Positions 25,429-32,734 of a DNA stretch of 43,378 nt are shown piece by piece. The notes beneath the pieces were generated by a model. The model was not told the DNA's origin. It saw only the letters and a program-made list of their open reading frames with translations, and did not search any database. The DNA is from Ilumatobacteraceae bacterium (GTDB lineage: Bacteria > Actinomycetota > Acidimicrobiia > Acidimicrobiales > Ilumatobacteraceae): contig JANYKU010000151.1 in NCBI GenBank assembly GCA_025358075.1, positions 1-43,378 on the forward strand, in the 5' to 3' direction. The translations under genes and the position numbers were made by a program. Positions within the stretch are counted from its first letter, which is position 1. The number at the start of each line of letters is the position of its first letter.

Positions 25429-25949
25429 TGCTCGCGGCGGCGGCATCGACCGACATCAACGTCGCCGAGAACATCGGCTTCGGCATCATTGCCGCGCTCA
25501 TGATCGTTGCTGCCATCAACGTCGTGCGGAGCAGCAACGTCGTGCACGCCGCGCTGTCGCTGGTGGCGGTCATGGCCGGCGCTGCGGCGCAGTACCTGCT
25601 CTTGGCGGCCGAGTTCGTCGCCGTCACCCAGGTGCTGGTGTACATCGGCGCGGTGATGATCCTGTTCCTGTTCGGCGTCATGCTCACCCGTGCCCGAGTC
25701 GGCCGCGAGACGGATCTCAACAACAAGAGCTGGGCGCTCGGCATCCCCGTTGCACTGCTCATGCTTGGGTCGATGGTCTACGTGTTGCTCAAGGCGTTCG
25801 GCACCGATCATCTCGATCCCGTCGCCCAGGTCTCCACCGCCGAGCTCAGCGACAGCATCTTCAAGCCGTTCCTGCTGCCCTTCTGGGCGCTGTCGTTCGT
25901 ACTGCTCGCAGCCGTGATCGGCGCCATCGTGCTCGCCAGGAAGGACTAG
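25428..25949 (+). CDS. nuoJ: NADH-quinone oxidoreductase subunit J (complex I, second operon)
   Basis: Membrane subunit (173 aa) with the NuoJ pattern: SNVVHAALSLVAVMAG, then VTQVLVYIGAVMILFLFGVML. ATG 25428 overlaps the nuoI stop (TGATG); GTG 25425 directly before it is also possible. nuoK begins two bases after its stop. Shorter than the first-operon NuoJ at both the inter-helix loop and the C terminus. Confidence 0.94.
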   Translation: MLAAAASTDINVAENIGFGIIAALMIVAAINVVRSSNVVHAALSLVAVMAGAAAQYLLLAAEFVAVTQVLVYIGAVMILFLFGVMLTRARVGRETDLNNKSWALGIPVALLMLGSMVYVLLKAFGTDHLDPVAQVSTAELSDSIFKPFLLPFWALSFVLLAAVIGAIVLARKD

Positions 25950-25951
25950 TC

Positions 25952-26251
25952 GTGCTGATCAACGAGTTCCTGCTTCTCGGCGCGGTGCTGTTCTGCATCG
26001 GTGTGTACGGCGTGATCGCTCGCAAGAACGCGGTCATGGTGTTGATGTCGATCGAACTGATCCTCAACTCGGTCAACATCAACCTGTTGGCGTTCAGCCA
26101 GTTGCACCACAACCTCGACGGCAACGTCTTCGCCCTCTACATCATCGCTGTCGCTGCTGCAGAGGTCGGCGTCGGCCTGGCGATGGTGCTGCTGATCTAC
26201 CGCAACCGCAAGAGCATCTCGCTCGACGAGCTCTCGGAAATGAAGGGCTGA
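25952..26251 (+). CDS. nuoK: NADH-quinone oxidoreductase subunit K (complex I, second operon)
   Basis: Three-helix subunit, 99 aa, the classical length. Both essential membrane glutamates are kept: Glu35 (LMSIELILNSVNINLLAF) and Glu71 (AAAEVGVGLAMVLL). The GTG start at 25952 lies two bases after the nuoJ stop; the frame stays open for a long way upstream, but only as a shadow of nuoI and nuoJ. Intact glutamates support a working proton path even though the quinone-site subunits are altered. Confidence 0.94.
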   Translation: MLINEFLLLGAVLFCIGVYGVIARKNAVMVLMSIELILNSVNINLLAFSQLHHNLDGNVFALYIIAVAAAEVGVGLAMVLLIYRNRKSISLDELSEMKG

Positions 26252-26255
26252 CTCA

Positions 26256-28424
26256 GTGCTGTCTGCAGAAGCCGCCGGCTGGTTCCTCGAACACGCCTGG
26301 CTGATCCCGTTGATACCGGGCGTCGCCTTTGCCGTCATCATCCTGTTCGGCCATTACGAGGTCAACGGTAAGCGAGTGCTGCCGTGGTCCGGTGCTGAGG
26401 TCGGCATCGCCAGCATGACGGCCGCGCTGGTGTTGGCGGTCGGCACGACGTACCAGTGGATCCACCACGTGCGCGGCGTGGCCGAAGCCGAACCGGTGAC
26501 CAAGTCGTGGACCTGGTGGCAGAGTGGCGGACTGCGCTTCGGTCTTGGCGAGCACATCGACGGCTTGGCAGTGATGTTGCTGTTGCTGGTCACGTTCATC
26601 TCCACGCTGGTACAGATCTACTCGCTCGAGTACGTGCGCGGCGATCGTCGCTACACCCACTTCTTCGCCTCGCTCACGTTGTTCAGCGCCGGCATGTTGA
26701 CGATGGTGCTCGCCGAGAACATGGTCCAATTGATCCTCGGCTGGGAGATCATGGGCCTGTGCTCGTTCCTCCTGATCGGCCACTGGTGGGAGGAAGAGGC
26801 CAACAGTCGCGCGGCGTTGAAGGCCTTCCTCACGGTTCGAGTCGGCGATGTCGGTCTCATGGTCGGCACGGCGATCATGTTCGGAGCATCCGGCACCTTT
26901 ACCATCAGCGGCCTGCAGGCCTGGGCCAACAATCCCTCCACGGGTCACACCGTGCTGTTGTGGGCGGCGATCGCGTTGTTCGTCGGCGCCATCGGCAAGA
27001 GCGGCCAGTTCCCACTGCACACCTGGCTGCCCGATGCCATGGCCGGCCCCACACCAGTCAGTTCGTTGCTGCACTCATCGACGATGGTCGTGGCCGGCGT
27101 GTTCCTGGTCGCCCGCCTCTATCCCGTGTTCCACGCCGGACTTCTGATCAATGTTGCCGGTCAGCACTTCAACCTGATCGCCGTGATCGGTGGCATCACG
27201 GTGTTGATCGCCGCCGGGTTGGCATTCGTCCAGAACGACATCAAGAAGGTGTTGGCCTACTCAACGGTCAGCCAACTCGGTTACATGATGATGGGCCTCG
27301 GTGTTGGCGCATGGGTGCCGGCGGTGTTCCACATCTTCACCCACGCGTTCTTCAAGTGCTGCTTGTTCCTGTGTGCCGGCTCGGTCGCCCACACCGGTAG
27401 CCATCACAGCTTCGACATGAAGAAAGACATGGGTGGTCTGGCGAAAAAGATGCCCGTCACCTTCATCACCTGGATCCTGGCGTCGGCGGCGCTGTGTGGT
27501 GTGCCGTTGTTCAGTGGGTTCTTCTCCAAGGACGAGATCATCGACTCGGCCGGGCATCTCCACTACCCGGTGTTCATGATCGTCGGTCTGATCGGTGCGT
27601 TCATGACCACCGCGTACATGACGCGAGCCACATACCTCACCTTCTTCGGCGAGCCACGCGGCGCTGCTGCTCACTTCGTGCACGGCGACCACGCACACGA
27701 CGACCAGCACGCCGACGCCCACGACACGCACGACGCACATGCAGTCGAGCCCGTGCACGGCCGGCCGTTGGGCTTCGCCAAGACCGACTCGGCGGCGCTC
27801 CTCACCGTGCCGCTGTTGATCCTCGGCTTCCTCGCGGTGGTGGCCGGCTACATCAATGCCGCGCCCTTCAAGATCCATCTGTTCGAGAGTTGGATCCACT
27901 CCTCGATCGGCGTCGATATTCCGGAAGGTCCGACGTTCGAGTGGGTGAAGGCGCTGCCGTCGATCGCTCTTGTCGTCGCCGGGTTCCTCGTCAGCTTGGC
28001 CCTGTGCAAGCAGGTGTTCGGAACCGCAGCCTCGAGGTTGAAAGGCCTCACCCAACGCAACCCGGTGCTCGGTGCCGGTCATCGATTCCTGGTCAACAAG
28101 TACTACCTCGATGATCTGTACGAGAAGGTCATCGTTCACGGCATCGCCCACCCGATCGCCGCCGCCGCCTACTGGACCAACCAGCACGTGCTCGACGGCA
28201 TCGTCAACGCTGTCGGCATCGGTGGCCGCAAGACCAGCAACTGGATCTACAAGAACGTCGACCAGCGACTCGTCGACGGCGCCGTCAACGGAAGTGGCTC
28301 GGTGGCGCGCGGCACCGGTCACGCGCTGCAACCCGTGCAATCCGGCAAGGTCAGCCTGTACGGAGCGCTGCTGTTCGCCTCAGCAGCGGTCGGTGCCCTC
28401 GTACTCGTACTCGTCAACAGCTAG
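26256..28424 (+). CDS. nuoL: NADH-quinone oxidoreductase subunit L (complex I, second operon)
   Basis: Distal antiporter-like pump subunit, 722 aa, about 90 residues longer than the first-operon NuoL. Glu164 (GWEIMGLCSFLL) and Lys248 (IGKSGQFPLHTWLPDAM) are conserved, followed by GPTPVSSLLHSSTMVVAGVF. Part of the extra length is a His/Asp-rich loop with nine histidines near residues 471-501. The C terminus keeps the lateral-helix region and last membrane anchor. GTG 26256 follows the nuoK stop by four bases. Confidence 0.95.
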   Translation: MLSAEAAGWFLEHAWLIPLIPGVAFAVIILFGHYEVNGKRVLPWSGAEVGIASMTAALVLAVGTTYQWIHHVRGVAEAEPVTKSWTWWQSGGLRFGLGEHIDGLAVMLLLLVTFISTLVQIYSLEYVRGDRRYTHFFASLTLFSAGMLTMVLAENMVQLILGWEIMGLCSFLLIGHWWEEEANSRAALKAFLTVRVGDVGLMVGTAIMFGASGTFTISGLQAWANNPSTGHTVLLWAAIALFVGAIGKSGQFPLHTWLPDAMAGPTPVSSLLHSSTMVVAGVFLVARLYPVFHAGLLINVAGQHFNLIAVIGGITVLIAAGLAFVQNDIKKVLAYSTVSQLGYMMMGLGVGAWVPAVFHIFTHAFFKCCLFLCAGSVAHTGSHHSFDMKKDMGGLAKKMPVTFITWILASAALCGVPLFSGFFSKDEIIDSAGHLHYPVFMIVGLIGAFMTTAYMTRATYLTFFGEPRGAAAHFVHGDHAHDDQHADAHDTHDAHAVEPVHGRPLGFAKTDSAALLTVPLLILGFLAVVAGYINAAPFKIHLFESWIHSSIGVDIPEGPTFEWVKALPSIALVVAGFLVSLALCKQVFGTAASRLKGLTQRNPVLGAGHRFLVNKYYLDDLYEKVIVHGIAHPIAAAAYWTNQHVLDGIVNAVGIGGRKTSNWIYKNVDQRLVDGAVNGSGSVARGTGHALQPVQSGKVSLYGALLFASAAVGALVLVLVNS

Positions 28425-28433
28425 AGGAACCTC

Positions 28434-30032
28434 ATGGACGTACTCCAAAACCAACAATGGCTGCTGAGCCTCGGCACGTTCTTGCCGATGGTCGGCGTGC
28501 TGGTGATGCTGTTCATCCCGAACCGGGACGAAGCGATGGTCAAAGGCATCGCGGTGCTCACGGCCGCGGCAACGCTGGCGGTCGGCGTCTACACCGCGGC
28601 GAAGTTCGACTACGGGCATGCCGCCCGGCTGCAGTTCTTCACGACCAATGCCTGGATCCGTCCGATCCGGGCGACCTACACGATCGGTCTCGACGGCATC
28701 AGCCTGCCGTTGTACCTGCTGTCGATGGTCATCACCTTGTTGGTGATGGTCTATTCGTGGGACCACGTTCCGGCGCCGGGCAATCCGAAGGCGTTCTTCA
28801 TCCTCATGCTCGTTCTCCAAACAGGGATGGCGGGCACGTTCATCGCCCAAGACCTGATCCTGTTCTTCGTCTTCTTCGAGCTCGTGTTGTTGCCGATGTA
28901 CTTCATGATCGGCGTGTGGGGCGGCGACAACCGGCAGTACGCCTCGTTGAAGTTCTTCCTCTACACCATGTTCGGCTCGGCCCTCATGCTCGTGGCCTTC
29001 ATCGCCTTGTTCGTCGTCACCAAGAACAACAGCGCCACGCCGGAATTGGCCAGCTTCAAGTTCCAGTGGTTCATCGAGAACGGCGGAGGCGTCGCCAAGA
29101 ACACGGCGATCTGGATCTTTGCCGGCATGTTCATCGGCTTCGCCGTCAAGGTGCCGATGTTCCCGTTCCACACCTGGTTGCCCGACGCCCACACCGAGGC
29201 ACCCACGCAGGGCTCGGTCATCCTTGCGGCGATCCTGCTGAAGCTCGGCACCTACGGGTTCGTGCGCATCGCGCTCCCGTTCCTGCCGCAAGCTGCCGTG
29301 AAGTGGGCGCCCGTGATCGGCGTGCTCGCCGTGATCGGCATCATCTACGGCGCGCTCGGCTGTCTCGCACAGACCGACATGAAACGGCTGATCGCCTTCT
29401 CGTCGGTGGCCCACATGGGCTTTGTGATGCTCGGCATCTCCACGTTGACAACGCTGGGCATCGATGCCGCGTTGTTCGGCATGGTCGCTCACGGTCTGAT
29501 CACCGGCATGTTGTTCTTCCTTGCCGGCTCGGTCAAAGAGCGATACCACACACTGCAGATCAGTCGGCTCAGCGGCATGCTCAAGCAGATGCCGAGGCTC
29601 GGATGGATACTCGGCTTCTGTGCCATGGCCTCACTCGGCCTACCGGGGCTCGCCGGTTTCTGGGGCGAGTTCCCAGCGATCCTCAGTGCGTACAGTCCTG
29701 CGGCGGGCTTGAGCCAGGTGCTGTTCCGCACGCTGATGGTGATCGCCGCGGTGGGCACCGTGCTGGCCGCCAGCTATCTGCTGTGGCTGTACCAGCGCAC
29801 CGCCTTCGGTGAGCCGACCGAAGAGTTCGGTGGCCACGGTTCTCACGCACACGCCGCGGGTGCGGCGGCCAATCCCGAGCATCACGACGACATCGAAGAC
29901 GTCAAGATCTTCGAGTGGATCGCCTGGACTCCACTGCTGATCGCCATCGTCGTGTTCGGTGTTTATCCGCAGTTGATGTTCAAGATCTTCGATCCCGCCG
30001 TCAACCAACTCACCGCGGTGTTCAGGAAGTAA
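28434..30032 (+). CDS. nuoM: NADH-quinone oxidoreductase subunit M (complex I, second operon)
   Basis: Antiporter-like pump subunit (532 aa). Glu149 (FFELVLLPMYFMIG) and Lys239 (KVPMFPFHTWLPDAHTEAP) are in place. A His-rich loop (GGHGSHAHAAGAAANPEHHD, about residues 466-485) sits before the last helices. The ATG has its own SD, AGAGGAA at 28423-28429, which overlaps the nuoL stop; the nine-base gap before it is the largest spacing between nuo genes in this operon. Confidence 0.95.
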   Translation: MDVLQNQQWLLSLGTFLPMVGVLVMLFIPNRDEAMVKGIAVLTAAATLAVGVYTAAKFDYGHAARLQFFTTNAWIRPIRATYTIGLDGISLPLYLLSMVITLLVMVYSWDHVPAPGNPKAFFILMLVLQTGMAGTFIAQDLILFFVFFELVLLPMYFMIGVWGGDNRQYASLKFFLYTMFGSALMLVAFIALFVVTKNNSATPELASFKFQWFIENGGGVAKNTAIWIFAGMFIGFAVKVPMFPFHTWLPDAHTEAPTQGSVILAAILLKLGTYGFVRIALPFLPQAAVKWAPVIGVLAVIGIIYGALGCLAQTDMKRLIAFSSVAHMGFVMLGISTLTTLGIDAALFGMVAHGLITGMLFFLAGSVKERYHTLQISRLSGMLKQMPRLGWILGFCAMASLGLPGLAGFWGEFPAILSAYSPAAGLSQVLFRTLMVIAAVGTVLAASYLLWLYQRTAFGEPTEEFGGHGSHAHAAGAAANPEHHDDIEDVKIFEWIAWTPLLIAIVVFGVYPQLMFKIFDPAVNQLTAVFRK

Positions 30033-30035
30033 CGC

Positions 30036-31550
30036 ATGATCTCCTCGTTGCTTGCCGCTGGAGGCTTCGTGTCACCGCACGTCGACTACCACGCGCTCGC
30101 GCCCGAGATCGTCCTCGGTGGCGGGATCTGTCTGGTGCTGCTCGTCGACTTGTTCGTATCCGACAGCAGACGGTGGATCCTGGCCACCCTCTCGGGGTTT
30201 GTACTGCTCGGCGCGTTCCTGCCCGTCGTCACCCTCGGCGTCATCGGTTCCGACGTTCGGCCGATGTTCGATGGGCGCTACGTGATCGACAACTTCAGCC
30301 TGGTGCTCAAGGCGTTGTTCCTCCTCACCGGGTACGTCGTCGTGCTGCTGTCGACGAACGAGATCCAAGAGGGCGGATACCACAAGGGCGAGTACTACGT
30401 GATGCTGCTCAGCAGCATCCTCGGCATGGTGATGATGGCGTCGTCGCGCGACCTCATCAGCGTGTTCATCGCACTCGAGTTCTTGTCGATCCCCGCCTAC
30501 ATGATGGCGGCGTGGCGCAAGCGTGACCTGAAGAGCAACGAGGCCGGGGTCAAGTACTACTTGCTCGGAGTATTTGCGAGCGCGGTGATGCTGTACGGGA
30601 TGAGCCTGTTGTACGGCGTAACTGGCAGCACCAAGCTCGTCGAGATCGGCAAGGTCGTCACCGGGAAGGGCAAGTTCGGTGGCATCGAGGTCATGGGCAT
30701 CGTGTTCGTCATCGTTGGGTTCGCCTTCAAGGTCAGCGCCGTGCCATTCCACACGTGGGCACCTGATACCTACGAAGGCGCGCCAACCCCAGTCACGGCC
30801 TTCCTCAGCGTCGCCTCGAAGGCGGCCGGTTTCGTTGCCCTCGTTCTGCTGGTCTACCTCGCCTTCCCTCAGGCTGTCGACGTGTACCGACCGTTCTTCT
30901 GGGTGATGGCTGCGTTGACGATGACGGTCGGCAACGTCGTCGCGCTGCGCCAGACCAACATCGTGCGGCTACTCGCCTACTCGAGCATCAGCCAAGGCGG
31001 GTTCATCATGATGCCGCTGGTGGTCGCCGGCTCGACTCGTTCGGCAGAGGCCTCGTTGCGGGCGATCGTCGTCTATCTGATCATCTACGCGGCCACCAAC
31101 CTCGGCGCCTTCGCCGTGGTCATCGCAGTCAGCCGCAAGACACGCAGCGGCGAGATCTCCAGCTTCGGTGGATTGTTCAGCTATGCGCCCGGCCTGACGG
31201 TGTTGATGACCGTGTTCTTGGCGTCGCTCGCCGGCATTCCCCCGTTCGGCGGGTGGTACGCCAAGTTCGGGGTGTTCAACGCAGTGCTCAGCGCCCGCAG
31301 CGGATGGGGATACAGCATCGCGGTCATCGGCGCCGTCAACGCCGTGATCGCTACGGCGTACTACGTCACGATCATGCGCGAGATGTGGATGAAGCCCGCC
31401 CTTGATGGCGATGTCACACCCGTGCGAGTACCGGGTTCGATCAAGGCCGCGTTGGCGATCACCGGTGTGGCCACGCTGCTCCTCGGCGTGTTGCCGGGCC
31501 TCATCGGCCACAGCGGCATCACCGGGCTCGCCGGTGCCTTCGGCCTCTGA
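30036..31550 (+). CDS. nuoN: NADH-quinone oxidoreductase subunit N (complex I, second operon)
   Basis: Third antiporter-like subunit (504 aa). Glu148 (ALEFLSIPAYMM) and Lys232 (FKVSAVPFHTWAPDTYEGAPTPV) are conserved. SD AGGAAG at 30024-30029 overlaps the end of nuoM. Its 3' end overlaps the start of a MidA/NDUFAF7-family methyltransferase by 17 bases, so that gene belongs to the same transcript and is probably translationally coupled. Confidence 0.95.
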   Translation: MISSLLAAGGFVSPHVDYHALAPEIVLGGGICLVLLVDLFVSDSRRWILATLSGFVLLGAFLPVVTLGVIGSDVRPMFDGRYVIDNFSLVLKALFLLTGYVVVLLSTNEIQEGGYHKGEYYVMLLSSILGMVMMASSRDLISVFIALEFLSIPAYMMAAWRKRDLKSNEAGVKYYLLGVFASAVMLYGMSLLYGVTGSTKLVEIGKVVTGKGKFGGIEVMGIVFVIVGFAFKVSAVPFHTWAPDTYEGAPTPVTAFLSVASKAAGFVALVLLVYLAFPQAVDVYRPFFWVMAALTMTVGNVVALRQTNIVRLLAYSSISQGGFIMMPLVVAGSTRSAEASLRAIVVYLIIYAATNLGAFAVVIAVSRKTRSGEISSFGGLFSYAPGLTVLMTVFLASLAGIPPFGGWYAKFGVFNAVLSARSGWGYSIAVIGAVNAVIATAYYVTIMREMWMKPALDGDVTPVRVPGSIKAALAITGVATLLLGVLPGLIGHSGITGLAGAFGL

Positions 31551-32577
31551 CGAAGTTCGGGCGGCCATCGTCGCCGCCGGTGGAGCACTTCGCTTCGACG
31601 AATACATGCGCATCGCCTTGTACGGAAAAGGTGGCTTCTACAACTCGGGAGGTCAGGCCGGGCGTCGTGGCGACTTCATCACCTCACCCGAGATCGGCCC
31701 GTTGTTCGGGGCCGTCTTGGCCCGCTGGATCGAAGCGGAGTGGCGTCGCATGGGTGAGCCCGACGACTTCACCATCGTCGAATGTGGTGCTGGCCCCGGC
31801 ACCCTCGCGCGCGGCGTGATGGCCGCGAGCCCGCAGTGGCGTCATCACTATTGCGCTGTCGAGTTGTCGGAGCGCCAGCGCCGTGAACATCCCGAAACCG
31901 TCCGCTCGATCTCGGAGTTGCCCGCCGGTCCGCTCAACGGAGTCGTGATCGCCAACGAGTTGCTCGACAACGTGCCGTTCCGTCTCGCCGTGTTCGATGG
32001 TGGTTGGCGCGAGGTGGCGGTGTGCGTCGGGCAGGGCGACGGCTTCGCCGAGGTCACCTCGGCGCCCGACCCGAAGTGGGATTGGTTGCCAGCCACCGCC
32101 CCCCATGGGACGCGATTGCCGATTCAAGACGGCGCGGCCGCGTGGGCAGCGTCGGCGCACCGTCTGCTTCGTCAAGGAAGTGTCCTCGCCTTCGACTACT
32201 GCACACCGACGACTTCTGAGCTGGTAGGCCGGCCATGGCGTGAGTGGCTGCGCACCTATCGCGCCCAGGGTCGCGGCGAGCACTATCTGGCCGGCGCGGG
32301 GACGCAGGACATCACCGCTCAGGTGTGCATCGACCAGCTCCCACCGCCGACCGAGATCGACTCGCAAACCCAGTTCCTGCACCGCTGGGGGATCGATGAC
32401 TTGGTCGAAGAAGGCAGGCTGGCGTGGGCCGCGTCGGCAGCGCGGCCCGACGTGAAGGCGCTCTCGATGCGCAGTCGTGTTCGTGAGAGCGAGGCACTGC
32501 TCGATTCGCGCGGCGTTGGTGCGTTTCAAGCGCTGACGTGGCGGGTAGCTGATGCGGGTGGCAAACGCGGGGCGTGA
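31534..32577 (+). CDS. MidA/NDUFAF7-family SAM-dependent methyltransferase (putative complex I assembly factor)
   Basis: Class I methyltransferase of the DUF185/MidA family (347 aa). The family N terminus is clear: MRIALYGKGGFYNSGG, RRGDFITSPEIGPLFGAVLARW. The SAM-binding loop is ECGAGPGTLARG (Glu83-Gly89), followed by YCAVELSERQRR, and VIANELLDNVPFRL resembles the conserved acceptor-side motif. The mitochondrial relative NDUFAF7 symmetrically dimethylates Arg85 of NDUFS2 (NuoD) and is needed for complex I assembly. Here the gene overlaps nuoN of the second nuo operon, and the equivalent arginine of that NuoD (Arg69) is present. GTG 31534 is the only start that keeps the conserved N terminus; SD is weak, consistent with coupling to nuoN. 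Confidence 0.85.
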   Translation: MPSASDEVRAAIVAAGGALRFDEYMRIALYGKGGFYNSGGQAGRRGDFITSPEIGPLFGAVLARWIEAEWRRMGEPDDFTIVECGAGPGTLARGVMAASPQWRHHYCAVELSERQRREHPETVRSISELPAGPLNGVVIANELLDNVPFRLAVFDGGWREVAVCVGQGDGFAEVTSAPDPKWDWLPATAPHGTRLPIQDGAAAWAASAHRLLRQGSVLAFDYCTPTTSELVGRPWREWLRTYRAQGRGEHYLAGAGTQDITAQVCIDQLPPPTEIDSQTQFLHRWGIDDLVEEGRLAWAASAARPDVKALSMRSRVRESEALLDSRGVGAFQALTWRVADAGGKRGA

Positions 32578-32621
32578 ACGAGAATCCGCTTTGCCACGTT
32601 TAGTGATTGCGACGGCGCACA

Positions 32622-32653
32622 CGGTGAGTGAGCCGAATGGCTCATCGTCACCG
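32622..32653 (+). terminator. Terminator hairpin of the second nuo-midA operon
   Basis: Two-tier stem: CGGTGA / TCACCG outside, a small internal loop, then TGAGCC / GGCTCA closed by a GAAT tetraloop. It starts 45 bases after the methyltransferase stop and is followed by GGTTTTC, giving a short T-run. Confidence 0.65.
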
Positions 32654-32668
32654 ACCGTGGTTTTCAAC

Positions 32669-32674
32669 TAATCT
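32669..32674 (+). promoter_or_regulatory. Candidate -10 of the LPxTG protein gene
   Basis: TAATCT lies just after the operon terminator and 60 bases before the ATG at 32735. No convincing -35 is visible. The rest of the leader holds a small CGGA/TCCG hairpin (32690-32701) and the SD. Confidence 0.3.
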
Positions 32675-32734
32675 TCTCCAAGCACTAGGCGGACAAATCC
32701 GACGTCCTCGGAACCGCAATCTGGAAGGAAGATC

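Noticed and set aside
32578..32734. Riboswitch (for example c-di-AMP or c-di-GMP class) upstream of the surface protein gene
   Set aside because: The strong hairpin is better explained as the operon terminator; no conserved riboswitch core could be recognised by eye.
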